A stretch of 64,000 nucleotides of DNA from Achromobacter veterisilvae (GTDB taxonomy: Bacteria > Pseudomonadota > Gammaproteobacteria > Burkholderiales > Burkholderiaceae_B): the NCBI RefSeq assembly GCF_900496975.1, contig NZ_UFQC01000009.1, positions 1 to 64,000 on the forward strand, written 5' to 3'. How positions within the stretch are numbered: position 1 is the first letter of the stretch; each line of letters begins with the position of its first letter. This document shows, piece by piece, positions 7,988 through 16,040 of the stretch. The notes under the pieces were generated by a model, which was not told where the DNA came from, did not search any database, and saw nothing but the letters and a program-made list of their open reading frames with translations. A program made the translations under genes and the position numbers.

Positions 7988-8065
7988 TGGGGGTCTCCTT
8001 GCGGAACTCGCGGCGCGGTCCGGTTCGTGTCGATGAAATTCTGCGCGCCATGGGGGCGCGGCGTC

Positions 8066-8081
8066 TGTATCGCGGGATACA
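8066..8081. promoter_or_regulatory. Candidate IclR operator upstream of the dioxygenase operon
   Basis: TGTATCGCGGGATACA lies 79 bp upstream of the dioxygenase start. Its exact reverse complement occurs at 14288-14303 between iclR and the transporter operon. It is a near-perfect palindrome (TGTATC...GATACA). A second inverted repeat, GGGATA-N8-TATCCC (8075-8094), overlaps it. Confidence 0.65.
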
Positions 8082-8086
8082 CCGCG

Positions 8087-9469
8087 CTATCCCGGTTCGG
8101 CCGCGGTGCGCACGGGGAAGCGCGCCTCCAGCCAGCGGCCCAGCGCCAGCAGCCGGTCTTCGCGGTACTTGGGCGCCACCCACTGCACCCCGGCGGGCAG
8201 CGCGCCGCCCGCAGGCCACACGGGGTAGGACAGGGCGGGGACCTGGGCGGCGTTGAACGCGGGCGTATAGGGGTTCCAGGACATCCAGTCGTCGCCGGGC
8301 TGGTCCGGCGGCACGTCGCGGCCGGCTTCGAAGGCGCACAGCGGGACGGTCGGCAGCATCAGCAGGTCGACCTGGCCGAACAGCCGGGCCAGTTCGTTCG
8401 CGTGCTGGTCGCGCTGCTGGCAGATGGCGTGGTAGCGCGAAATGGGCCAGTCGTCGACCCCGCGCACGAAGGCCGTCAGCCCGGGATCGAGCCGCCCGCG
8501 CAGGTCGGGCGCGACGGCGCGCACCGCGGCCGCGCAGCCCAGCCGGTACAGGTCCTGGCCGACGCGCGAAGCCGCTTCGACGTCGTAATCGATTTCCAGC
8601 ACGTCCATGCCGTCGGCGCGCAGCGCGGCCAGCGCCTCGTCCATGGCGGCGCGCACCGGGGCCGCGCAGCGCGGACCCCAGCGCCGGGGCGACAGCAGGC
8701 CGATGCGCGGCCGGCCGGCGGGCGCGTCGGCGGCGCCGTCCGCGCCCAGGCACGAGGTCCAGTCCAGCGGCGACGCGCCGCGCGCGGCGAGATAGGCCGC
8801 TTCCAGTTCGTCCATGCCGGCGGCGATGGGCCCTGTGTGCACGATGTTCGAGAAGGCGCTGGGCATGGGCGACAGGGGGATCCGCCCGTGCGTGGGCTTC
8901 AGCCCGATGGTGCCGGTGAACGCGGCCGGGATGCGGACCGAGCCGCCCGCGTCGCTGCCCATCGACACGCGCACGATGCCGGCGGCGACCGCCGCGGCGC
9001 AGCCGCCGCTGCTGCCGCCCGGCGTGAGGGCCGGGTTCCAGGGGTTGCGGGTGACGCCGAAGGCCGGGCTGTCGGTGACGCCTTTCCAGTTGAATTCGGG
9101 CGCCCGCGTCTTGCCCAGCAGGACGGCGCCGGCGTCGGCCAGCCGCTGGACGAAAACGGTATGGGCCGCGGCCGGCTCGTCGGACGTGACCGCCGAGCCG
9201 CGCCGCGTGGGCCAGCCGCGCACGGCGGCGAATTCCTTGATCGCCAGCGGCATGCCGTCCAGCGGGCCCAGCGGCGCGCCGCGGCGCCAGCGTTCCTCGG
9301 ACTGCCGCGCGCCGGCCAGCGCGCCCTCGCGGTCGATCAGGGCGAAGGCATTGAGCGCCGGATTGGCGCGTTCGGCGTGGTCCAGCGCGCTGCGCGCCAC
9401 GTCCACGGGCGAGGCGCCGCCCTGAAGATAGAGTTCGCGCAGGCGGCGCAAAGGAAGTTGATGCAACAT
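8087..9469 (-). CDS. Amidase signature family amidohydrolase
   Basis: The 460-residue amidase carries the complete Ser-cisSer-Lys machinery: Lys78 in GMPLAIKEF, the Ser pair near 153-154 in GGSSGG, and the nucleophile Ser177 in GSDAGGSVRIP. It would hydrolyse a carboxamide (or related C-N bond) in the cytoplasm; the family does not fix the substrate. AGGAG lies 9 bp before the ATG. It is the last gene of the transporter run, 28 bp after livF, and its stop abuts the palindrome ahead of the dioxygenase. It probably acts on the imported compound before ring cleavage or releases it from an amide. Confidence 0.85.
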   Translation of the reverse strand: MLHQLPLRRLRELYLQGGASPVDVARSALDHAERANPALNAFALIDREGALAGARQSEERWRRGAPLGPLDGMPLAIKEFAAVRGWPTRRGSAVTSDEPAAAHTVFVQRLADAGAVLLGKTRAPEFNWKGVTDSPAFGVTRNPWNPALTPGGSSGGCAAAVAAGIVRVSMGSDAGGSVRIPAAFTGTIGLKPTHGRIPLSPMPSAFSNIVHTGPIAAGMDELEAAYLAARGASPLDWTSCLGADGAADAPAGRPRIGLLSPRRWGPRCAAPVRAAMDEALAALRADGMDVLEIDYDVEAASRVGQDLYRLGCAAAVRAVAPDLRGRLDPGLTAFVRGVDDWPISRYHAICQQRDQHANELARLFGQVDLLMLPTVPLCAFEAGRDVPPDQPGDDWMSWNPYTPAFNAAQVPALSYPVWPAGGALPAGVQWVAPKYREDRLLALGRWLEARFPVRTAAEPG

Positions 9470-9497
9470 GGTTTTTTTGCTCCTGGTGTCGGCGGCC

Positions 9498-10220
9498 TCA
9501 GTTGGCGCAGGCCCCGAGATAACTGGCCAGCAGGTCCGGATCCTGCGCGAGTTCCGCGCCGCTGCCTTGTTTTACGATGCGGCCCAGTTCGATCAGGTAG
9601 GCTAGGTCGGCGCTCTTGAGCGCGATGCGCGCGTTCTGCTCGACCAGGATGACGGTCAGGCCCTCGCGCTGGCGCAGGTCCACCACCACGTCCATGATCT
9701 GCTGCACGATCAAGGGCGCCAGTCCGATGGACGGCTCGTCCAGCAGCAGCACCCGCGGGTGGGCGATCAGGGCGCGGCCGATGGCGACCATCTGCTGTTC
9801 GCCGCCGGACAGGGTGCCGGCCAGTTGTTCGCGGCGCTGGGCCAGCACCGGGAACAGGGCGTAGACGCGGTCCAGTTCGCGCGCGAAGTCGGTGCGCCGG
9901 CGGAACGCATAGGCGCCCAGGCGCAGGTTGTCCTCCACCTTCATCGAGGCGAACAGCGAACGCTTTTCGGGCACCAGGCACATGCCGCGGCGCACGCGCT
10001 CTTCGACCGGGGCGTTGCCCAGGGCGTCGCCATGCAGCAGCACCCGGCCGGCGCGGGCGGGCAGGGCGCCCATCAGCGCCTTGAGCAGGGTGGTCTTGCC
10101 GGCGCCGTTGGCGCCGATGAGCGACACCAGCGTGCCCTCGGGCACGTCGAAGTCGATGCCATGCAGGGCGTCGACCTGGCCGTAGCTGACCGCCAGGTCC
10201 TTCACTTCGATCGCGTTCAT
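9498..10220 (-). CDS. Branched-chain-type ABC importer ATP-binding protein (LivF-like)
   Basis: A 240-residue ATPase of the hydrophobic amino-acid/amide uptake class. Walker A is GANGAGKTT, the signature is LSGGEQQMVAIGRAL, Walker B is VLLLDEPSIGLAP, and the D-loop EPSIGLAP is typical of LivF. It energises the importer encoded by the three genes upstream. Its start overlaps the stop of the permease/ATPase fusion (ATGA). Given the neighbours, the imported solute is probably an aromatic or amide compound rather than leucine. Confidence 0.85.
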   Translation of the reverse strand: MNAIEVKDLAVSYGQVDALHGIDFDVPEGTLVSLIGANGAGKTTLLKALMGALPARAGRVLLHGDALGNAPVEERVRRGMCLVPEKRSLFASMKVEDNLRLGAYAFRRRTDFARELDRVYALFPVLAQRREQLAGTLSGGEQQMVAIGRALIAHPRVLLLDEPSIGLAPLIVQQIMDVVVDLRQREGLTVILVEQNARIALKSADLAYLIELGRIVKQGSGAELAQDPDLLASYLGACAN

Positions 10221-11968
10221 GCCTCGGCTCCGAGATAGGCGGCCACCACGGCCGGGTTGCGCTGCACTTCCTGGCGTTCGCCCTGCGCCAGCAGCGCGCC
10301 GTAGTTCAGGACGAAGAGATAGTCCACGCAGCCCATGACCAGCTCCATGTCGTGCTCGACCAGCAGGACGGCCATGCCCTGTTCGTCGCGCAGCTTGCGC
10401 ATCAACTGGACCAGCACGGTTTTCTCGGGGCCGCGCAGGCCCGCGGCCGGTTCGTCCAGCAGCAGCACGCCGGGACGCGCCATCAACGCGCGCGCCACTT
10501 CGACCAGGCGCTGGCTGCCCAGGGTCAGGCTGGCGGCCGGGCGCAGCGCCTGGTCCGCCAGGCCGACCAGCTCCAGCGCGGCGCGCGCCTCGCGCGCCAG
10601 GCGGCGTTCCTCGGCGCGGTCCAGGCCCAGCGCGGCGGCCAGCAGCCCGGCCTTGCCCTGGATGTGGCCGCCGATCAGCACGTTGTCCAGCACCGTCAGT
10701 TCGGGCACGAGCTGCACGTGCTGGAAGCTGCGGGCGATGCCGCGCCGCACGACTTCATGCGCCCGCGCCGGCAGCGCGTCGCCGTCCAGCGCGACCCGGC
10801 CGCCGCTGGCCGGCAGCACCGCGGTCATTACGTTGAACAGGGTGGACTTGCCCGCGCCGTTGGGCCCGATCAGCCCGGTGATGCGTCCCGGCGGGATGTC
10901 CAGCGTCACGTCCTTCAGCGCCTGCAATCCGCCGAAGCGCTTGTGCACGGCATCCACGCTCAGGCGCCGGCCGGCGGACACGGGATGCGGCGCGGCCTCG
11001 GGCTCGTCCGCGGCGGCCGGGCGCGCGGGCGGCTTCAGCCGCACCCAGGTCAGCAGGCCGTTGGGCCAGCGCAGCAGCGCCACGATCAGGATCAGCCCGA
11101 ACAGCATGGTTTCCATCTGGCCCGGAATGCCCAGCAGGTTGGCGATCAGGTATTGCGCGGCGAGTTCGATCGCGGTGAAGGCCAGCACGCCCAGCAAGGG
11201 GCCCAGCGGATGGAGGCAGCCGCCCAGCACCACCATGATCAGCAGATTGAAGGAGACGCCGATGGAGAACGAGGTGGGGCTGAGGAAGCTCATGTAGAAG
11301 GCGTACAGCCCGCCCGCCAGCGCCGCCAGCGCGGCCGACAGGACGAAGATGCGGATCTTGGCCGCGGCCACGTCCACGCCGAAGGCCGCGGCCATGGTGG
11401 GGCTGGCCTTGATGGCGCGGGCGGCGCGGCCCATGCGGCCGCGGTAGATCCGGCAGTAGGCGATGAAGGCCAGCCCCACCGCGATCCACGCCACCGCGCC
11501 CATGCCCCGGGTGCCGAATTCCAGGCCGAAGACGCGCGGCGGCGGAATGTCGGACAGGCCGGAGGCGCCGCCGGTGAGGTCGGTGGCGGCCACGAGGCAG
11601 ACATAGGCGGCGATGCCCCAGGCCAGCGTGGCCAGCGGCAGGTAGTGGCCGCGCAGGCGCAGCGTGAGCCGGCCGATCACGTAGGCGGCCGCCGCGCACG
11701 CCGCCACCGCCAGGGCGATGGCCAGCGGCGGCGGCACGCCGTAGTCGCGCGCCAGGATGGCGGTGGCGTACGCGCCGCCGCCCAGGAAGGCGGCATGGCC
11801 CAGCGACAGTTGTCCGGCCGCCAGCAGAAAGGCCAGTCCGAGGCAGACCAGGGCATTGGTGCCGGCGAGCGTCAGCAGGCCGACGTAGTAGGTCGGCAGC
11901 AGCAGGATCAGCGCCGCCACCGCGAGGGCGGCGCCGGGCAAGTACAGTTTTTCGGGTTTCATCGGCAT
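10217..11968 (-). CDS. Fused LivM permease and LivG ATPase
   Basis: The 583-residue protein joins two subunits. Residues 1 to about 300 form a LivM-type permease with several membrane spans and FAIMGL-like turns. Residues about 325-583 form a LivG-type ATPase with GPNGAGKST (Walker A), LTLGSQRLVEVARAL (signature region), VLLLDEPAAGL (Walker B) and a switch His in LLVEHDMELV. Such MG fusions occur in many betaproteobacterial HAAT importers. It couples with LivH and LivF to import a solute. The gap to livH is 16 bp. An alternative ATG lies two codons downstream. Confidence 0.85.
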   Translation of the reverse strand: MPMKPEKLYLPGAALAVAALILLLPTYYVGLLTLAGTNALVCLGLAFLLAAGQLSLGHAAFLGGGAYATAILARDYGVPPPLAIALAVAACAAAAYVIGRLTLRLRGHYLPLATLAWGIAAYVCLVAATDLTGGASGLSDIPPPRVFGLEFGTRGMGAVAWIAVGLAFIAYCRIYRGRMGRAARAIKASPTMAAAFGVDVAAAKIRIFVLSAALAALAGGLYAFYMSFLSPTSFSIGVSFNLLIMVVLGGCLHPLGPLLGVLAFTAIELAAQYLIANLLGIPGQMETMLFGLILIVALLRWPNGLLTWVRLKPPARPAAADEPEAAPHPVSAGRRLSVDAVHKRFGGLQALKDVTLDIPPGRITGLIGPNGAGKSTLFNVMTAVLPASGGRVALDGDALPARAHEVVRRGIARSFQHVQLVPELTVLDNVLIGGHIQGKAGLLAAALGLDRAEERRLAREARAALELVGLADQALRPAASLTLGSQRLVEVARALMARPGVLLLDEPAAGLRGPEKTVLVQLMRKLRDEQGMAVLLVEHDMELVMGCVDYLFVLNYGALLAQGERQEVQRNPAVVAAYLGAEA

Positions 11969-11984
11969 GGGCGGAGTAGCGTTT

Positions 11985-13013
11985 TCAATGTTCGTCCAGG
12001 TCGGCGCCGGCGCGGCTGTTGCGCCAGAGCAGGATGGGAATCACCATCGCGAACACCAGCGCGTCGCGGTAGGAACTGCTGAGGAAAGAAGCGAAAGACT
12101 CCAGCACGCCCACGATGAAGACGCCGGCGACCGACAGCGGGTAGTTCACCAGCCCGCCCATCGCGGCGCCCACGAAGCCCTTGAGCCCGACGACGAAGCC
12201 CATCTCGTAGTGCGCCGTCACCAGCGGCGCCAGCAGCATGCCGCTGGCGCCGGACAGCGCGGCGGCCAGGAAATAGCTCAGCCGGCCCGCCATTACCACG
12301 GGGATGCCGCAGTATTGCGCGCCTTCCCGGTTGACCGACGCCGCTCGCAGGGCCTTGCCGGTCAGGGTGCAGCGGAAGAACAGGTACAGCGCCAGCGCCG
12401 CCAGCAGCGAGAACGCCATGATGAAGAGCGACTGCGCCGCGATGTCCACGCCGGCCAGCTCCAGGCGCGCCTCGCTGATGGGCGGGACGGGGCGCGGATC
12501 GGCGCCCCACAGCAGCAGGGCCAGAGGGTGCATGATCATCGACACGCCGACGCCGATGATCACCAGCACGACGGTGGAGTTGCCCGGATTGGGCTCGACC
12601 GTCAGGCGGTAGACGATGGGGCCCAGCGCCGCGACCAGCGCCAGCGCCGCCAGCATTTGCAGGGCGGGCGAGGGCACGCGCCACGCCAGCGCCGCCAGCG
12701 CGGCCAGCACCGCGCCCGCCGCGCCGTAGGTGGCGAGCGGCCGCAGCAGCGAACGGCCGTCCGCCCGGGCCCGCAGCAGATCCAGCAGCAGGCAGGCCGC
12801 GCCGCCCGCGCCCACCACGTAGACCACGGGGGCGAGCGTGCCCTCGATGAAGCTGGCGAGCGTCAGCGCGCCGAAGGTCACGTATTCGCCTTGCGCGATG
12901 TTGACCACGCGGGTGGTGGTGTAGACCAGCACCAGGCTCAGGCCGACCAGCGTGTAGACGGCGCCGTTGGTCAGGCCGTCCGTCGCCAGGAACAGGGTAG
13001 TGGTGAGATCCAT
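11985..13013 (-). CDS. Branched-chain-type ABC importer permease (LivH-like)
   Basis: A 342-residue inner-membrane permease beginning MDLTTTLFLATDGLTNGAVY, with the LivH hallmark LVLVYTTTRVVNIAQGEYVT near residues 27-46 and the C-terminal motif GLKGFVGAAMGG. It is longer than E. coli LivH (308 residues) owing to an insertion around residues 55-120. It pairs with the LivM half of the fusion protein. Only 2 bp separate it from the binding-protein gene upstream, so the set is one transcript. Confidence 0.85.
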   Translation of the reverse strand: MDLTTTLFLATDGLTNGAVYTLVGLSLVLVYTTTRVVNIAQGEYVTFGALTLASFIEGTLAPVVYVVGAGGAACLLLDLLRARADGRSLLRPLATYGAAGAVLAALAALAWRVPSPALQMLAALALVAALGPIVYRLTVEPNPGNSTVVLVIIGVGVSMIMHPLALLLWGADPRPVPPISEARLELAGVDIAAQSLFIMAFSLLAALALYLFFRCTLTGKALRAASVNREGAQYCGIPVVMAGRLSYFLAAALSGASGMLLAPLVTAHYEMGFVVGLKGFVGAAMGGLVNYPLSVAGVFIVGVLESFASFLSSSYRDALVFAMVIPILLWRNSRAGADLDEH

Positions 13014-13015
13014 CC

Positions 13016-14200
13016 CTACTCACCCAGCAGCTCGAACTTGCCGTCCTTCACCGTCACCAGGAAGGTGCTGCGGCGGTCCAGCCCCAGGTGGTCGGCGGGG
13101 CTGTAGCTGAAGAAGCCATTCACGCCGCGGTACTCGTGGGTGGCCTCGATGGCGTCGCGCAGCGCGAGCCGCGCCTGGGCCAGGTCGCCGGCCTTGCCGG
13201 CCGCCACCACTTGCCGATAGGCCAGCAGCGGGATCTGCACCGTGTCGTGGGCCTGGGCGGCGAACATGTCGGTCTTGCCCGCGCCGTACTTGCCGTCGTA
13301 CGCCTGGATGAAGCCGGCGATGACGGACTTGAGCGGATGGTCGTCGGGCAGTTGCCGGTACACCGTCAGGGCCGAGGTGCCGACGATGGCGCCCTCGGCG
13401 GCCTTCTTGCCGACGGCGATGAAGGCCGGCGTGGCGGAGCCGGCGCCGTGCAGCACCGGCCCCTTGTAGCCGACGCGGCGCAGCGTCTCGGTGGCGAGCG
13501 CGGACGAGGGCGGGATGGCGTGGAAGTAGACCGCGTCGGGCTTTTTCTGCGCGACGCGCAGGGCCTGCGGCGTGAAGTTGGTGTCGCCGCGCGAGAAACG
13601 CTCGGCCGCGATGATTTCCAGGCCCTTGCGCTTGGCGATCTGGTTGAATTCCACCCAGCCGCCTTCGCCGTACGAGTCCTCCAGGCCCATGAAGGCCACT
13701 TTCTTCCAGCCCTGCTTGAGCATGTAGTCGACGGTGTGGTCGATCATCAGCCGGTCGGTCAGCGGCGTCTTGAAGGTGAACCGGTGGGCCTCGGCCGGCT
13801 CGATCACCGAGGCCGCCGCGGCCAGCGACAGGTTGGGCACGCGCTCTTCCTCGATCACCTTGTTCACGGCCAGCGAGGCCGGCGTGGTGGTGCAGCAGAT
13901 CACCAGGTGCACGCGGTCTTCCTGGATCAGCTTGCGCGTCGCGTTGACGGCGCGCGCGGGGTCGGAACCGTCGTCATACTTGACGAAGCTGACGCGGAAC
14001 GGCAGGGTGGCGTCGGCCGCCGCGCGCTCTTCCATCAGGTTGATGGCGGCCACCGCGCCGGTGGCGATGGCCGAGGCGCCGCCGGTGACCGAACTGACCA
14101 CGCCGATGCGCAGTTCCGGGCGGTCGTCGGCATGCGCGGCCGGGGCCAGCAAAAGGCCGGCGCACGCGAGGCAGGCCAGCAAGGGGTTGAATCTGCTCAT
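13016..14200 (-). CDS. Periplasmic binding protein of the HAAT importer (LivK-like)
   Basis: The 394-residue precursor has a Sec signal peptide (MSRFNPLLACLACAGLLLAP, cleavage after AHA) and a type I periplasmic-binding fold (RIGVVSSVTGGASAIATGA at the mature N-terminus). Such proteins capture amino acids, amides, urea or aromatic acids. It is the first gene of the transport run and lies divergently from iclR. ATG at 14200 is used rather than the TTG one codon upstream. The solute is unknown; gene context points to the compound degraded by the amidase and dioxygenase. Confidence 0.85.
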   Translation of the reverse strand: MSRFNPLLACLACAGLLLAPAAHADDRPELRIGVVSSVTGGASAIATGAVAAINLMEERAAADATLPFRVSFVKYDDGSDPARAVNATRKLIQEDRVHLVICCTTTPASLAVNKVIEEERVPNLSLAAAASVIEPAEAHRFTFKTPLTDRLMIDHTVDYMLKQGWKKVAFMGLEDSYGEGGWVEFNQIAKRKGLEIIAAERFSRGDTNFTPQALRVAQKKPDAVYFHAIPPSSALATETLRRVGYKGPVLHGAGSATPAFIAVGKKAAEGAIVGTSALTVYRQLPDDHPLKSVIAGFIQAYDGKYGAGKTDMFAAQAHDTVQIPLLAYRQVVAAGKAGDLAQARLALRDAIEATHEYRGVNGFFSYSPADHLGLDRRSTFLVTVKDGKFELLGE

Positions 14201-14287
14201 CAATAGCTCCCGAAGAGGACAAGACAGCGTGCCGGCGCGGCACGCGTCAGGGTGGGAGCTAGTCTGGCAGGGACGCGGGGGCGGGGA

Positions 14288-14303
14288 TGTATCCCGCGAT
14301 ACA
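14288..14303. promoter_or_regulatory. Candidate IclR operator in the transporter/iclR divergent promoter region
   Basis: TGTATCCCGCGATACA is the exact reverse complement of the element at 8066-8081. It lies 88 bp from the binding-protein start and 102 bp from the iclR start, where a divergently encoded regulator would be expected to bind. Confidence 0.65.
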
Positions 14304-14404
14304 AAGCGCGGCCGCGCGGACTCGGGGTTTTCCTCAGCTATCGGTTATCGGAAGGGGCCGGTCCGGCGCCGGATCGCGGCTTTTGCGGCTACCATGTCCA
14401 CCTC

Positions 14405-15214
14405 ATGAAAGCCGCCAAATCTTCCGCGTCCATTCCGTCGCGCCACGCAGATGCCGTGGGCGGCGCGCAGAGCATCTTCCGCGTGCTGCGCATCCTGAAA
14501 TATGTGGGGGCGGCGCCCGCGCGAGGCGTGGGCCTGACCGACGTGGTGCGGGATATCGGCCTGACGCCTCCCACCGCGCATCGCATGCTGGCCGCGTTGC
14601 TGCAAGAGGGATTCCTCTCGCTGAATCCGAAACTCAAAACCTATAGCCTGGGCCGCGAGTCCTACATTCTCGGGCTGGCGGCGGAAAACAGGCATGGCAT
14701 CAAGGCGATCGCCGAGTCGGCCGTGCTGCGCCTGGCCCAGTCTACGGGCGATACGAGTTTTCTTTCCGTCCGTTCCGGCCACGAGGCCGTCTGCGTCGAC
14801 CGTCAGACGGGCGATTTCCCGATCAAGATCCTGACGCTCGAAGTCGGGCATCGCCGTCCGCTCGGCGTAGGGGCCGGCAGCCTGGCGCTGCTGGCCTTCC
14901 TGCCCAACGACGATATCGAACGCGTGCTGGCGCGCTACGACGCCTCGGCCGCGCCGGACCTGCCTTCCACCGATCTCCTGCGCGCCGATATCGCGGCGGC
15001 TCGCAAGAACGGCTATGCGCTCAACCCGGGCCGCATTATTCCCGACATGCTGGGGGTGGGCGTGCCCGTATTCGACCGCGGGCAGCACGTGGTGGCCGCG
15101 CTGAGCGTGGCCGCGATCCGCTCCAGATTGTCCGGCGCCCGGCTGCAGGAAGTGGTGGCGGCCTTGCAGCGCGCCGCCGCCGAGCTGGCGGCCGACCTGG
15201 CGCCGCGCCCCTGA
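14405..15214 (+). CDS. IclR-family transcriptional regulator
   Basis: The 269-residue protein has an N-terminal winged helix (GGAQSIFRVLRILKYVG, then LTDVVRDIGLTPPTAHRMLA) and the C-terminal IclR effector domain (residues about 100-265, with SFLSVRSGHEAVCVDRQTG and GVGAGSLALLAFLP). Such regulators respond to small, often aromatic or carboxylic effectors. ATG at 14405 is favoured because the upstream in-frame extension would cover the divergent promoter and the operator-like palindrome. It is divergent from the importer operon and convergent with the SDR gene. It most likely controls the amidase/dioxygenase gene set. Confidence 0.85.
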   Translation: MKAAKSSASIPSRHADAVGGAQSIFRVLRILKYVGAAPARGVGLTDVVRDIGLTPPTAHRMLAALLQEGFLSLNPKLKTYSLGRESYILGLAAENRHGIKAIAESAVLRLAQSTGDTSFLSVRSGHEAVCVDRQTGDFPIKILTLEVGHRRPLGVGAGSLALLAFLPNDDIERVLARYDASAAPDLPSTDLLRADIAAARKNGYALNPGRIIPDMLGVGVPVFDRGQHVVAALSVAAIRSRLSGARLQEVVAALQRAAAELAADLAPRP

Positions 15215-15220
15215 GGAACC

Positions 15221-15244
15221 GCCGTCCGGCGAGGGCCGGGCGGC
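15221..15244. terminator. Hairpin between convergent iclR and SDR genes
   Basis: GCCGTCCGGC pairs with GCCGGGCGGC across a 4-nt loop with one mismatch. It fills the gap between the two convergent stop codons and could act in both directions, although no T-tract is present. Confidence 0.5.
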
Positions 15245-16039
15245 TCAGCGCCCCGCGCAGGCCTTGCCGCCGTCGACCGGCAGGCATACCCCGGTGATGT
15301 ACCTGGCTTCGTCGCTGGCCAGGAACAGCGCGGCGTGCGCCACGTCCCAGGCGTCGCCCATCCGGCCCATGGGGCTGGCCGCGTTGCGCCGCCGGCGCAT
15401 TTCCTCGACGTCGTCGAATTGCCCGGCGATCTGCGTGTAGATCAACGGCGTGTCGATCACGCCCGGCAGCACGGCGTTGACCCGGATATTGTGGGGCGCA
15501 TACTGCACGGCAAGCGAGCGGGTCAGGTGGTTCAACCCGGCCTTGGCGGCGTAGTAGGACGTATACGGATAGGTGTTGACCTGGATCGACGCCAGCGACG
15601 AGATGTTCACGATGCTGCCCGCGCCCTGGGCCAGCATGGCCGGCAGCACGTGCTTGCAGGTCAGGAATACGCTGGTCAGGTTGGTGTCGATCACGCGGCG
15701 CCAGCTTGCTTCGCTGGCTTCGATGGGGCCGCCCATCTCCGTGATGCCCACATTGTTGTGCAGCACGTCGATCCGGCCGGCGGCGGCCAGCACCATCTTC
15801 ACCGCGTCCAGGATTTGCGCCGAATCCGTCACGTCGGCGGCAAGCGCGGTGCATTGCCCGCCTTCTTCCTCGATGATGCGCTGGGTTTCCCGGGCCGCTT
15901 CCGCGCGCAGGTCCACGGCGAACACCCGTGCCCCTTCGCGCGCGTACAGCGTGGCCGCGGCCTTGCCGTTGCCCCAGCCCGGCCCCGAGGATCCGGCGCC
16001 GAAGACCAGGGCGGTCTTGCCTTTCAGACGCTCGCCCAT
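15245..16039 (-). CDS. Short-chain dehydrogenase/reductase
   Basis: A 264-residue classical SDR. The cofactor loop is the unusual GAGSSGPGWGNG, ADVTDS marks the adenine pocket, NNVGI replaces the usual NNAG, and the catalytic Ser and YxxxK are in NISSLASI and TSYYAAKAG. It should oxidise or reduce an alcohol/ketone with NAD(P). Its ATG is 1 bp after the stop of the Bug-protein gene, making it the last gene of the 19.6-15.2 kb operon. The substrate is not evident. Confidence 0.8.
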   Translation of the reverse strand: MGERLKGKTALVFGAGSSGPGWGNGKAAATLYAREGARVFAVDLRAEAARETQRIIEEEGGQCTALAADVTDSAQILDAVKMVLAAAGRIDVLHNNVGITEMGGPIEASEASWRRVIDTNLTSVFLTCKHVLPAMLAQGAGSIVNISSLASIQVNTYPYTSYYAAKAGLNHLTRSLAVQYAPHNIRVNAVLPGVIDTPLIYTQIAGQFDDVEEMRRRRNAASPMGRMGDAWDVAHAALFLASDEARYITGVCLPVDGGKACAGR

Positions 16040-16040
16040 G

